From Pseudomonadota bacterium (GTDB taxonomy: Bacteria; Desulfobacterota; Desulfobulbia; Desulfobulbales; SURF-16): a stretch of DNA of 64,000 nt. Shown here piece by piece: positions 51,474 through 60,984 of the stretch. The position numbers were made by a program, and so were the translations under genes. The notes beneath the pieces are model-generated. The model did not search any database, was not told the origin of the DNA, and saw nothing but the letters and a program-made list of their open reading frames with translations. Numbering within the stretch: position 1 is the first letter of the stretch; each line of letters starts with the position of its first letter. The DNA lies in NCBI GenBank assembly GCA_018897105.1, contig JAHILF010000005.1, positions 1 to 64,000 of the forward strand. The letters are read 5' to 3'.

Positions 51474-52151
51474 ATGCGTTTACGGGATTGCTTTGCCGAA
51501 CTGGTGGCATATGTGGCCTATTTTTTAAAGAGCGACATCCAGAACAGTCTCTCCTACAGCCAGGTGCAGACCGATGTGCAGCGGCTGCTGTCGGAAAGTG
51601 ACACCATGGTGCGGCAGGGGCAGATTTCCAGCGAGGAATACGATGAGGCGCGCTTTGCCATCTGTGCCTGGATCGATGAGTCGATTCTTAATTCACCCTG
51701 GCAGGGCCGGACGCAATGGCAAAAGGAACTCCTGCAGCGCAGGTATTATCAGACCACAGATGCCGGTGAAGAGTTCTTTGAACGGCTGAACCGGCTTGAC
51801 CAGCAGCAGCGTGGCGCCAGGGAAATTTACTATCTCTGTCTGGCCATGGGTTTCAAGGGCAGGTATCACCAGCAAGGTGACGATCTGCTGCTCGACCAGC
51901 TCAAGACATCCAATCTCAAATACCTGCTGGGCAGCTCGGTTGGCCTGCCTGCCCTGGACCGGACCGAGCTTTTTCCCGAGGCCTACCCGGTGGAAAGCGC
52001 CGGTCCAGCCTCCGCAGCCAAACAGAGCATTTTTACCCCGGCGGCCATCGCGGTGTTTGTGTCTCCTGTGGTGCTGTTCGGAGTACTATTTTTCATTTAT
52101 ACCTTTATCTTGAATAATATCGGTGAGAATTTCCTGAAAGCGGTGTCCTGA
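51474..52151 (+). CDS. tssL: T6SS inner-membrane protein TssL (DotU/IcmH)
   Basis: The 225-residue protein has a cytoplasmic hook domain typical of TssL (LRDCFAELVAYVAYFLKSDI, RFAICAWIDESILNSPWQGR, EFFERLNRLDQQQRGARE) and one C-terminal TM (IAVFVSPVVLFGVLFFIYTF). It has no OmpA-like peptidoglycan-binding extension. The ATG at 51474 has GGGAGG upstream and is preferred to the GTG two codons earlier. It overlaps tssM by one base (TGATG). Confidence 0.95.
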   Translation: MRLRDCFAELVAYVAYFLKSDIQNSLSYSQVQTDVQRLLSESDTMVRQGQISSEEYDEARFAICAWIDESILNSPWQGRTQWQKELLQRRYYQTTDAGEEFFERLNRLDQQQRGAREIYYLCLAMGFKGRYHQQGDDLLLDQLKTSNLKYLLGSSVGLPALDRTELFPEAYPVESAGPASAAKQSIFTPAAIAVFVSPVVLFGVLFFIYTFILNNIGENFLKAVS

Positions 52152-55100
52152 TGAAACAATTCTGGCGAATACTGATAAAATCCCTCCTGGTTATCACGGG
52201 CCTTGCCCTGGTCATTCTGCTGGTGGCAGGGCTGGTCCTCATCCTGGACTGGCCCTGGTGGACCGGGTTCTTTTTTCTCCTTTTGCTATTCGGCGCGGCA
52301 ATCGGCGTTATTCTGGTGCGCAAAATTCTGCGGCGGCGCGGGGAACAGAAGTTCGTTGACCAGATCATCTCCCAGGATGATCTGAAGCTGAAGGCCATGG
52401 CGGCCCAGGAGAGAGATGAAGCGCAACTTCTCCAGGCCCGCTGGAAGGAGGCCATCGACACCCTGAAAAGCTCCCATCTGCGCAAATTCGGCAATCCCCT
52501 CTATGTCCTGCCCTGGTATCTGGTGATCGGTGAGAGCGGTTCCGGCAAAACCACTGCCATCAAAAGCGCCCGGCTGTCTTCACCCTTTGCCGCGGCAGCC
52601 CAGGTGTCGGGCATCTCGGGCACAAGGAACTGCGACTGGTGGTTCTTTGAGCAGGCGATCATTCTCGATACAGCCGGTCGTTATGCCATCCCGGTACATG
52701 AGAGCCGTGACAAGGACGAGTGGCACAGTTTTCTTGGCCTGCTGGCCAAGTTCAGGAAAAAGGAACCGCTGAACGGCCTGATCGTCACCGTCTCCGCCAG
52801 CAAACTGCTTGAGGCAAGCCAGGAGGAGCTTGAACGGGAGGGGCTGCAGATCCGTTCGCGCATTGATGAGATCATGCTGGCCATCGGCAGCAAATTCCCG
52901 GTCTACGTCATGGTGACCAAATGCGACCTGATCAAGGGCATGACCCATTTCTGCGACAAGCTGCCGGAAAAGGTGGTCAATCAGGCCATGGGGGTGATTA
53001 ATCCCCAGCACATGAAGGTAACCCCGGCCTTCTGGACCAATGCTGTGGATACAGTCAGTGAACGGGTCGGCAATCTTCTCCTGCGGGTGCTCCATGACAC
53101 CAAGTCCAGCAAAGTGGACCCGGCCCTCATTCTTTTCCCCAGTGAATTTGAAAGATTACGCACTGGCCTGCACAACTTCATGGCCAAGGCCTTCCAGGAA
53201 AACCCCTATCAGGAAACACCCATCCTCAGAGGTCTTTTCTTTACCAGCGGCAGGCAGGAAGGCACCCCATACTCCCATTTTCTCCAGAAGCTTGGGTTGC
53301 TGGGTGAGAAGGAAGTGCTGCCCGGCACCAACAAAGGGCTCTTTCTCCATGATTTTTTTGCCAGGATACTGCCCATGGACAGGGGCATTTTTGCCCCCAC
53401 CACCCGTTCCCTGGAGTGGCAGCGGCTGAGCCGCAATCTGGGACTGACCTCCTGGGTGGCCCTGATCATCGCCCTCTGCGGGCTGATGAGTTTTTCTTTT
53501 GTCAAGAACCTGCAGACCATGCGGGAGGTGCCCAAGGAGTTCCTGCAGCAGTCCGGCCCGGTGATGCAGGGGGATCTGCTGATGGATGTGGTCAGTCTTG
53601 ATCAGTACCAGCAGGCAATTCTGCGTATTGAGCAGCGGAACAAAAACTGGTGGATGCCGCGCTTCGGTCTGACCCATAGCATTGAGGTGGAGAGACAGCT
53701 GAAGGCGAAATTCAGCCAGCAGTTCAGAAAGACCTTTCTCATGCCGCTGGACAAGAGGATGGCGGACAGGATGGCGGGCTTTAATCTCGCCACCCCTGAT
53801 CAGCTGCTCAACCGCCATATCAGCCATCTGGTCCGCCGCATCAATCTTTTGAAAAAACGGCTGCAGACCAATGATTACCAAGCCTTGTCCGACATGCCCC
53901 AGGTGCCTTTTCTCATCCTGCTCTCCCAGGAGCAGAAAGAAATGATCCCGGAAATCAGAAAGAAGATGGGCAGCATCTATCTCCATTATCTCTACTGGAA
54001 TCAGGATGACAGCCAGGTCAACCTGGAGCTCACCGAGCTGCAGAACTGGCTGAAATTCTGCCTGGCCTCCAAGGGGGGGAGGCTTGACTGGCTGATTCCC
54101 TGGGCCAACGAGCAGGAGAATCTTGCCCAGGTGACGCTGGCCGACTTCTGGGGCGGCAGCAGGAATGTCCAGGATGCTGTCAGGGTGGCCCCGGCCTTCA
54201 GCCGCAAGGGCAAGGCGATGATTGACGCCTTTCTGCAGGAGATCGAGGCCGCGCTGCCGGAGCCCGGTCCTTCTCTGATCGCCCGCCAGAAACTTGAATT
54301 TGCCGACAGGTACCGCCAGAGTTATCTGGAGGAGTGGCGCAGTTTTGCCGCAGGCTTCAGCCAGGGGACAAAACGACTGGCCGGCTATGAGGAATGGCTG
54401 CCCATGGCCCAGAAGATCACCTCGTTGACCGGTCCCTATCTGACCCTGCTTGACAAGATGGCCGATGAATGCACGACGGTTGCCGGGGAGGGCAAGAGTG
54501 TGCCTGCCTGGGTGGCGCTGACCACCTCCTATCGCAACCTGCGCGCCCAGGCCGAGGTGCTGGCCAGGTCCGAAGGAGGCGGCGGCCTGCTGGCCAAGGC
54601 CGGGGAAAAGTCCATGAATCTGATTGATAAGGTGGGGCAGAAGCTTGACAGCGGCCGCCCCGAGAATCTCGAAAACCAGCTGCAGGCCGCCAAGGCCCTC
54701 AGAGACTTTCAGAACTCCCTGCAGGATGTCATGCCCACCCTGTCGCCGCGCAAGGCCGCCTATGATACCGCCGCAGCGGTGTTCAAGGATGAAAAGAACC
54801 CCATTGCCACGGGCCGGCAGGCGATTGCCAGAATGAAAACCTATATGACCTCCGGCAAAAAGGATGAAGATGTCTTCTGGGCACTGATCAATGGTTCCAT
54901 TAACTTTCTGTGGGATTTTGAAAGGGCCGAGGCTGCCTGTTATCTGCAGGACCGTTGGGAAAAGGATGTGCTGGTGGAAGTCCAGGGCATCAGCGATCAG
55001 CAGAAGGTGATGCAGCTGCTGCTTGATGAGGACGGTTATGCCATGAAGTTCGTCAAAGGTCCGGCCGCACCCTTTATCAGCAGAAACCCCAGTAAAGGGT

Positions 55101-55636
55101 ATTACGCAGTGCGGGCTCTCGATGGCCAGGTTGCCTTTGATCCGACTTTCTTTACCTTTCTGACCAAGGGGGTGAGTGCCAAGAGAACGGTCCAGGCCAG
55201 TTATGATGTGTCCATCAAGGGCCTGCCCACCGATGTTAATCAGGAGGCCATGATAAAACCCCATGCAACCCATGTTGAGCTGCAATGCGCCAGCGGCAGC
55301 GTCAAGTTGAATAACTTCCAGTTCCCGGAAACGAAAACCTTCCAGTGGTCGCCGGAAACCTGCGGGGATGTTGTCTTTGAAATTGAGGTGAGCAATCTGG
55401 TGCTCACCAAGATTTACAAAGGCAGCCGGGCTTTTGTCAGCTTTCTCCAGGACTTCAAAACCGGTCAGATGTCCTTTTATCCCGGGGACTTCCCCGAACA
55501 GAAAGAGGAGCTGCAGCGGCTGGGCATAAAATATATCAAGGTCAGCTATCAGTTTGCCGGCAACGGTCCTATTCTCCAGCTGCAGCAGGCATCCCCCGGC
55601 CAGGTGCCGTCGCGAGTGGTGCAATGCTGGGATTAG
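52151..55636 (+). CDS. tssM: T6SS membrane complex protein TssM (IcmF)
   Basis: The 1161-residue protein has two TM helices at the N-terminus (LLVITGLALVILLVAGLVLI and TGFFFLLLLFGAAIGVILV). A cytoplasmic NTPase-like domain follows with intact Walker A GESGSGKTTAIKS (about 125). A third TM lies near 435 (VALIIALCGLMSFSFV), and then a large periplasmic part. The C-terminal beta domain contains LNNFQFPETKTFQWSPETCG. It bridges the inner and outer membranes with TssJ and TssL. It overlaps tagF by 13 bp. Confidence 0.96.
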   Translation: MKQFWRILIKSLLVITGLALVILLVAGLVLILDWPWWTGFFFLLLLFGAAIGVILVRKILRRRGEQKFVDQIISQDDLKLKAMAAQERDEAQLLQARWKEAIDTLKSSHLRKFGNPLYVLPWYLVIGESGSGKTTAIKSARLSSPFAAAAQVSGISGTRNCDWWFFEQAIILDTAGRYAIPVHESRDKDEWHSFLGLLAKFRKKEPLNGLIVTVSASKLLEASQEELEREGLQIRSRIDEIMLAIGSKFPVYVMVTKCDLIKGMTHFCDKLPEKVVNQAMGVINPQHMKVTPAFWTNAVDTVSERVGNLLLRVLHDTKSSKVDPALILFPSEFERLRTGLHNFMAKAFQENPYQETPILRGLFFTSGRQEGTPYSHFLQKLGLLGEKEVLPGTNKGLFLHDFFARILPMDRGIFAPTTRSLEWQRLSRNLGLTSWVALIIALCGLMSFSFVKNLQTMREVPKEFLQQSGPVMQGDLLMDVVSLDQYQQAILRIEQRNKNWWMPRFGLTHSIEVERQLKAKFSQQFRKTFLMPLDKRMADRMAGFNLATPDQLLNRHISHLVRRINLLKKRLQTNDYQALSDMPQVPFLILLSQEQKEMIPEIRKKMGSIYLHYLYWNQDDSQVNLELTELQNWLKFCLASKGGRLDWLIPWANEQENLAQVTLADFWGGSRNVQDAVRVAPAFSRKGKAMIDAFLQEIEAALPEPGPSLIARQKLEFADRYRQSYLEEWRSFAAGFSQGTKRLAGYEEWLPMAQKITSLTGPYLTLLDKMADECTTVAGEGKSVPAWVALTTSYRNLRAQAEVLARSEGGGGLLAKAGEKSMNLIDKVGQKLDSGRPENLENQLQAAKALRDFQNSLQDVMPTLSPRKAAYDTAAAVFKDEKNPIATGRQAIARMKTYMTSGKKDEDVFWALINGSINFLWDFERAEAACYLQDRWEKDVLVEVQGISDQQKVMQLLLDEDGYAMKFVKGPAAPFISRNPSKGYYAVRALDGQVAFDPTFFTFLTKGVSAKRTVQASYDVSIKGLPTDVNQEAMIKPHATHVELQCASGSVKLNNFQFPETKTFQWSPETCGDVVFEIEVSNLVLTKIYKGSRAFVSFLQDFKTGQMSFYPGDFPEQKEELQRLGIKYIKVSYQFAGNGPILQLQQASPGQVPSRVVQCWD

Positions 55637-56364
55637 GCAGATCCGCCGGCAACTGGCAATGGCAACTATCCGGAAAGCATCCGGTGGCCAAGGATTTCTT
55701 TGTCCTCGGCGACAAAAATCCGATGGCCGAGGCCTTTGCCCAGTGGATACGCCTCGGGACCGAACAGAGCACAGCCGGCCGCGAGATGCTCGTTGCCAAC
55801 TGTTCGTGGCGGTTCTGGGCCAAAACCGGCAACCGGCAAAACCTGGTCTGCGGGGTGATGCGCAACAGCTGTGATTTCATGGGCCGTCCCTATCCGCTGC
55901 TGGTCATGGGGACGGGTGTGCTGGACAGGTGGGAGGAGAACTGGGAGCTGCTGCCCCTGGCCTGTGAAGGGCTATGGAGCCAGATGGAACAGATGGCCAC
56001 CAAGAATTACCAGGAGCTTGACCGGCTCAAGGAGGATCTGCTCATGCTCCGTCCGCCCCACGCCCGCTGGCAGGATCTGCACCGGCAAAGCGCTGAGCTG
56101 CTTGACGGGCTGTTGCCCGGCGACCTGCCTGTGCTTGCGACCGGTGAACAGGACGCCCTGTTTCTGCCCCTGCGCTGTGCGGACCATTGCGACCCCTTTG
56201 CCCTGATCATCCATCTGCACCGGGTGCTGAAAGAAAAAATCAGCGTGGTGCCCAATACCATATTTGTCGGCGGACCGCTTGAGCAGCCTGGTTTTGCCCT
56301 TTTTACCAGGCCGCTGAATATCGCTGATTTTGCCCGGATGTGGCAGCCTCTGACAGTTATATGA
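55624..56364 (+). CDS. tagF: T6SS-associated protein TagF
   Basis: The 246-residue protein matches TagF: WQWQLSGKHPVAKDFFVLGD, AEAFAQWIRLGTEQS, the aromatic core FWAKTGNRQNLVCGVMRNSC, and a C-terminal VVPNTIFVGGPLEQPGFALF. In Pseudomonas TagF restrains T6SS firing post-translationally. No PpkA/PppA kinase-phosphatase pair or FHA protein is seen in this window. It begins inside the tssM end. Confidence 0.92.
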   Translation: MLGLGRSAGNWQWQLSGKHPVAKDFFVLGDKNPMAEAFAQWIRLGTEQSTAGREMLVANCSWRFWAKTGNRQNLVCGVMRNSCDFMGRPYPLLVMGTGVLDRWEENWELLPLACEGLWSQMEQMATKNYQELDRLKEDLLMLRPPHARWQDLHRQSAELLDGLLPGDLPVLATGEQDALFLPLRCADHCDPFALIIHLHRVLKEKISVVPNTIFVGGPLEQPGFALFTRPLNIADFARMWQPLTVI

Positions 56365-56505
56365 TCTTTTTTTATTTGAAATGCATGATTTGCAGGTGAT
56401 ACAAGGTAATAAGCTGCTTTGGTTCCTCCTGCAGGAATGAATGTACATATCAGGTATGTACTTTCTGCCGCAAAACCTTAATAGATGAGAAAGGATACTT
56501 TTCTT

Positions 56506-57327
56506 GTGACAGTAAAAGAATTGATCAAATCAGGCAAACTCACTGAGGCCAGGCAGCAGCTCGTCGCCGCAGTGCGGGATAAACCGGGGGATTTGGCAGC
56601 CCGCACCCTGCTGTTTCAGGTGCTCTGCTTTTGCGGGGAGTGGGACAAGGCGGACCGCCATCTGGAGGCCATAGCCACCCAGGACCCCAGCCGGGAGGCC
56701 GGGGTTATCGGCTACCGGAACCTGATCCGGGCGGAAAAGGAACGGCTTGTGGTCATGGAAGAGGGCGGCTGCGCCTCCTTTCTGACCGAACCGCCTGCCT
56801 ATCTTACCCTTTACACCGCGGCCCGGGCCAAACTGTCTGAAAAAAAAGTGGACGAGGCGGAAGAGCTCTGCAAACGGATTGATGGGCAGATACCGGCCAT
56901 CTCGGGTGTGGCCAACGGCAGCCCCTTTGCCGGTTTCCGCGACACCGACACCCTACTGGCGCCGTTTCTTGAGGTGATGGCCCATGAACGCTATCTGTGG
57001 GTGCCCTTTGAATCCCTGCGGGAGCTCTCCATCACCCCACCCCAAACCCTGCTTGACCTGCTCTGGGTTTCCGCCCATGTCACCACCTGGGAGGGATATG
57101 CCATGAACTGCTTTCTGCCGGTATTGTACCCCGGATCCTTTATCCAGGAGGATGAGCGGATCAGACTGGGGCGGATGACCGACTGGATTTCCCTCGGCGG
57201 CTCTCTGGCCCGCGGGATCGGGCAGCACGTTTTTGAGGTGGATGGACAGGATATGGCCATTCTGGAAATTACTGATGTCACCTTCAACTTTCCCCAAATG
57301 AAAACTGACGATGAAGAGAAACATTGA
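56506..57327 (+). CDS. tagJ: T6SS accessory protein TagJ (ImpE family)
   Basis: The 273-residue protein has the ImpE/TagJ pattern: an N-terminal TPR-like pair (LIKSGKLTEARQQLVAAVRD, TLLFQVLCFCGEWDKADRHL) and a C-terminal domain with GFRDTDTLLAPFLEVMAHER, YLWVPFESLRELSI and LPVLYPGSF. TagJ contacts the TssB sheath component and is linked with ClpV recycling. I prefer the GTG at 56506, with AAAGGA 10 nt upstream, to the ATG at 56485. It overlaps tssA by 17 bp. Confidence 0.9.
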   Translation: MTVKELIKSGKLTEARQQLVAAVRDKPGDLAARTLLFQVLCFCGEWDKADRHLEAIATQDPSREAGVIGYRNLIRAEKERLVVMEEGGCASFLTEPPAYLTLYTAARAKLSEKKVDEAEELCKRIDGQIPAISGVANGSPFAGFRDTDTLLAPFLEVMAHERYLWVPFESLRELSITPPQTLLDLLWVSAHVTTWEGYAMNCFLPVLYPGSFIQEDERIRLGRMTDWISLGGSLARGIGQHVFEVDGQDMAILEITDVTFNFPQMKTDDEEKH

Positions 57328-58690
57328 TATTGAAGCGATACTGACGCCTCTGACCGGGGATAATCCCGCCGGCGAATATCTCCGCTACAGTCCGGTTTAT
57401 GACGAGATCCAGGAGGCGAGAAGGGCGGATGACATGCTTGACCGGGGTGACTGGCAGCATGAAATCAAGACCTCGGACTGGGAAAAGGTGCTGACCCTTA
57501 GTGTGCAGGCACTCTCGGAAAAGACCAAGGACCTGCAGATTGCCGCCTGGCTGCTCGAGGCCATGACCTATACCGAAGGTTTTACCGGCGTCAATGCAGG
57601 GCTGACCATCATCACCTCCTTTATGCAGGATTTCTGGGAGCATCTGTACCCCGAGATAGAGGATGATGATCTGGAATACCGCATCGGTCCTTTGGAGTTT
57701 ATCAATGACAAGCTCTGGCTGCCGATCAAGCAGATCCCGGTGACGGACAGCGCTTCCACACCGGGTTATTCATGGATGAAGTGGCAGGAATCCCGTCAGG
57801 TAGGTTCTGAAAAGGACACCCTCAACCAGTATGGCGATGTGGACGATGACAAAAAACGACAGCGCCAGGAACTGATATCGGAAGGGAAACTAACGGCCGA
57901 GGAGTTTGACGCCGCTGTTTCCGCATCCTCCAAGGTCTTCTATGTCACCCTGGCCGAGGATGTCACCGCCTGTCTTGCCCGGTTTGCCGAGCTTGACCGC
58001 GTTGTCGACGAGAAATTCGGCAGGGAGGCGCCGCGGCTGGCGGAGTTGAAATCCTCATTGGAAGATTGCGAGCAGCTGGTTACCAGAATACTGAAGGAAA
58101 AAAGGGAACGGGAGCCTGATGCAGTACCCGAAGCGGAAGAGGCCCCCTCTGATGCAGCGGCTGCGGCAGAAGACGTTCCTGTCCAGGATGTTGCTCCCCG
58201 GCAGGCGGGGCAGGCTCAGTCCTCTCCGGCTGCGGCAGGGCTAGCCGCCGCGGCGCTGCCGCCGGGTCAGTACCATGTCAATCGCCTGCTCGGTTCTACC
58301 GGCATTGAAGAGGCGGTGTGGCAGGACGCCCTGGCCAAGCTCAAGTCCGGCGGCATCAAGCAGGCCCTGGAGCATCTGCTGGGGGCCTCCTGTAGTGCCC
58401 AGTCCATCAGGGAAAAAACAAATTTTCGTCTGCTCATGGCCCGGCTCTGCCTGAAGGCCGAGCGGCCGGACCTGGCCAGGCCCATCGTCGAAGAGCTGCA
58501 TACCCTCATCGGCGAGCTGCAGCTTGAGCGCTGGGAGTCACCCATCTGGCTTGCAGAGGTGCTGGAGACACTGTACATGTGCCTCACCGCAGAAGGGGCA
58601 TCGGATGATGATCGCTATCGGGCCAGGGAGCTGTTGACCAGGCTCTGCACCCTGGATGTGACCAAGGCAATGGAATATACCCTCGAGTGA
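57311..58690 (+). CDS. tssA: T6SS cap/assembly protein TssA
   Basis: The 459-residue protein has the ImpA N-terminal domain (AILTPLTGDNPAGEYLRYSP, WLLEAMTYTEGFTGVNAGL, IGPLEFINDKLW). An Ala/Pro-rich linker lies at about 265-315. The C-terminal domain is VasJ/VasL-like (LKSGGIKQALEHLLGASCSA, ERWESPIWLAEVLETLYMCL). TssA organises baseplate and sheath assembly and caps the distal end of the tail. About 100 bp separate it from tssB. Confidence 0.92.
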   Translation: MKRNIDIEAILTPLTGDNPAGEYLRYSPVYDEIQEARRADDMLDRGDWQHEIKTSDWEKVLTLSVQALSEKTKDLQIAAWLLEAMTYTEGFTGVNAGLTIITSFMQDFWEHLYPEIEDDDLEYRIGPLEFINDKLWLPIKQIPVTDSASTPGYSWMKWQESRQVGSEKDTLNQYGDVDDDKKRQRQELISEGKLTAEEFDAAVSASSKVFYVTLAEDVTACLARFAELDRVVDEKFGREAPRLAELKSSLEDCEQLVTRILKEKREREPDAVPEAEEAPSDAAAAAEDVPVQDVAPRQAGQAQSSPAAAGLAAAALPPGQYHVNRLLGSTGIEEAVWQDALAKLKSGGIKQALEHLLGASCSAQSIREKTNFRLLMARLCLKAERPDLARPIVEELHTLIGELQLERWESPIWLAEVLETLYMCLTAEGASDDDRYRARELLTRLCTLDVTKAMEYTLE

Positions 58691-58789
58691 TGGCCCATCA
58701 GGGCGAGTTGCAACAGCGAAGGAACAATGCGATGCAATAGGTTTTGTACAGACCTTGTATCATGTGGAAAATGAAAAAGGAGGAGTAAC

Positions 58790-59317
58790 ATGGCAAAAGA
58801 AAGTCTGCAGCATACCCTGGACAGGGTACGCTCTCCGAGGGTCCAGATCACCTATGACGTGGAGGTGGGGGACGCCATCGAGATGAAGGAAATACCTTTT
58901 GTGGTCGGGGTGCTGGCCGACTTGTCAGGCAAGCCGGACAAACCGTTGCCCAAGCTGAAGGAAAGAAAATTCATCGAGATCGACCGCGATAATTTCAACA
59001 ACGTCATGGAGGGCATGAAACCGCGTCTTGCTTTTCGTGTCGACAACAAGCTGACCAATGACGATTCCCAGATTGCGGTTGAACTCCGTTTCAAATCCAT
59101 GGATGATTTCCATCCTGAACGGGTTGCCGAACAGATCACCCCGGTGCGCAAGCTGGTGGATGCGCGGCGGCGGCTTTCCGAACTGCTCAACAAACTGGAC
59201 GGCAATGACAAACTCGACGAACTGCTCCAGGATGTCATTTCCAACAGCGATTCTCTGCAGAAACTGAGCAAAGAGGCCGGTGTGGATAAAAAGGAAGATG
59301 AAAAGGATAAAGAGTAA
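58790..59317 (+). CDS. tssB: T6SS contractile sheath small subunit TssB
   Basis: The 175-residue protein matches TssB/VipA: SLQHTLDRVRSPRVQITYDV, EMKEIPFVVGVLADLSGKP, RKFIEIDRDNFNNVMEGMKP and FKSMDDFHPERVAEQI, with a charged Lys/Asp/Glu tail. It polymerises with TssC into the sheath around the Hcp tube. AAGGAGGAG precedes the ATG. tssC follows after 14 bp. Confidence 0.97.
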   Translation: MAKESLQHTLDRVRSPRVQITYDVEVGDAIEMKEIPFVVGVLADLSGKPDKPLPKLKERKFIEIDRDNFNNVMEGMKPRLAFRVDNKLTNDDSQIAVELRFKSMDDFHPERVAEQITPVRKLVDARRRLSELLNKLDGNDKLDELLQDVISNSDSLQKLSKEAGVDKKEDEKDKE

Positions 59318-59331
59318 AGGAGGTAGCAAAG

Positions 59332-60828
59332 ATGGCCGGAAATGAACAGCAGGTACAGCCGGAGGCCGCTCAGGCAACGGCAGTGCAGGAAGAAAAAAGC
59401 CTCCTGGACCAGATAATCGAGGATGGGCGTCTTGCCCGGGAGGAAAGTCAGAAACCCTGGGCCAAAGACATCGTCAGCGAGTTTGTATCCCAGATCCTGG
59501 AGGGGACGATAACGGTTTCCAAGAATACGGAGGCCATGATCAATGCCAGAATCAGCGAGATTGACAAGCTGATTTCCGCTCAGCTCAACGCGGTCATGCA
59601 TCACGAGGATTTCCAGAAACTGGAAGGTTCCTGGCGCGGTCTGTCATACCTGGTTTCCCAGTCAGAAACCGGGGAAAAGCTCAAGATCAGGGTGATGAAT
59701 GTCAACAAGAAAGATCTGCTCAAGGACATGGAAAAGGCCTCCGAGTTTGACCAGTCCGCCCTGTTCAAAAAGATCTATGAGGAAGAGTTCGGCATGTTCG
59801 GCGGCTCTGCCTATGGCGCCCTGATCGGCGATTACGAATTCAGCAATCATCCCCAGGATATCACCCTGCTGGAGAAAATCTCCCAGGTGGCGGCCGCGGC
59901 CCATGCTCCTTTCCTTTCCGCGGCAGCACCCCAGCTGTTTAATCTTGACACCTTTACCGAACTTGGCGAACCCCGGGATATGGCCAAAATCTTCCAGAGC
60001 GTTGCGTACGCCAAATGGAAGTCGTTCCGGGAATCAGAGGATTCCCGCTATGTGGCCCTGGCCATGCCCCATATTCTCATGCGCCTGCCCTACGGCAAGG
60101 CCAATGTGCCGGTGGAGGCCTTTGATTTTGAGGAGCAGGTGGACGGCACCGATCACAAGAAGTATCTGTGGGGCAATGCCGCCTATGCCCTGGGCACCCG
60201 GCTGACCGAGGCCTTTGCCAAGTATCACTGGTGCGCCGCCATCCGGGGCGTGGAGGGCGGCGGCCTGGTGCAGGGGTTGCCCGTGCATACCTTCCAGACG
60301 GACGAGGGTGATGTCGCCCTTAAGTGCCCCACCGAGATCGCTATTACCGACCGGCGTGAAAAAGAGCTGGCCGATCTGGGCTTTGTCCCGCTGCTGCACT
60401 GCAAGGGTACCGATTATGCCGCCTTTTTCAGTACCCAGTCGGCCAACAAGCCCAAAGTGTATGATACGGATGCAGCTAATGCCAATGCCAGATTGTCCTC
60501 GCAGATACAGTACATTCTTGCCGTGTCACGGTTTGCTCATTACCTCAAATCCATGATGCGCGACAAGATCGGCAGCTTCATGACCCGCAAGAACGCCGAG
60601 GATTTCCTCAACCGCTGGATCAACAACTATGTCCTGCTGGATGATAATGCCAGCCAGGAGATGAAGGCCAAGTATCCCCTGCGGGAGGCCCGTATCGATG
60701 TCAGTGAAGTACCGGGCAAACCGGGGGTTTACCGGGCGGTGAGTTTTCTCAAGCCCCACTTCCAGCTCGATGAACTGACCGTTTCCCTGCGCCTGGTTGC
60801 CGAGTTGCCGCCGCCGGCAAAGGGGTAA
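59332..60828 (+). CDS. tssC: T6SS contractile sheath large subunit TssC
   Basis: The 498-residue protein matches TssC/VipB: HEDFQKLEGSWRGLSYLV, IYEEEFGMFGGSAYGALIGD, YVALAMPHILMRLPYG, KYHWCAAIRGVEGGGLVQGL, FLNRWINNYVLLD and C-terminal RAVSFLKPHFQLDELTVSLR. It is the major sheath protein with TssB. AAGGAGGTAGC lies upstream. A repeat-bearing 156-bp gap follows before hcp. Confidence 0.97.
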   Translation: MAGNEQQVQPEAAQATAVQEEKSLLDQIIEDGRLAREESQKPWAKDIVSEFVSQILEGTITVSKNTEAMINARISEIDKLISAQLNAVMHHEDFQKLEGSWRGLSYLVSQSETGEKLKIRVMNVNKKDLLKDMEKASEFDQSALFKKIYEEEFGMFGGSAYGALIGDYEFSNHPQDITLLEKISQVAAAAHAPFLSAAAPQLFNLDTFTELGEPRDMAKIFQSVAYAKWKSFRESEDSRYVALAMPHILMRLPYGKANVPVEAFDFEEQVDGTDHKKYLWGNAAYALGTRLTEAFAKYHWCAAIRGVEGGGLVQGLPVHTFQTDEGDVALKCPTEIAITDRREKELADLGFVPLLHCKGTDYAAFFSTQSANKPKVYDTDAANANARLSSQIQYILAVSRFAHYLKSMMRDKIGSFMTRKNAEDFLNRWINNYVLLDDNASQEMKAKYPLREARIDVSEVPGKPGVYRAVSFLKPHFQLDELTVSLRLVAELPPPAKG

Positions 60829-60865
60829 AGGAACTGTTTAGCTGATGAGCTGTTGAGCTGCTGAA

Positions 60866-60902
60866 CGTCATTCCGGGCAAGCGAAGCGCGACCCGGAATC
60901 CA
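60866..60902. repeat. GTCATTCCGGGCAAGC palindromic repeat, copy 2
   Basis: Almost identical to 3139-3175 (GTCATTCCGGGCAAGC...GCGACCCGGAATCCAT). It lies between tssC and hcp within the T6SS operon. The surrounding AGCTGTTGAGCTGCTGA-like bases also hold short repeats. It may modulate the mRNA level of the downstream genes. Confidence 0.75.
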
Positions 60903-60984
60903 TGAATAAGCTGTTAAGTTGATAAGCCATGAGCCATAAACCATGAGCTATTAGACAGAAAAAACTTAAAGGAGGAGAAACACT

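Noticed and set aside
53156-55624. 822-residue minus-strand ORF antisense to tssM
   Set aside because: It lies wholly inside the tssM gene, whose motifs are unambiguous. Long antisense frames are expected in GC-biased codon use. The translation is rich in His/Gly/Leu and shows no domain.
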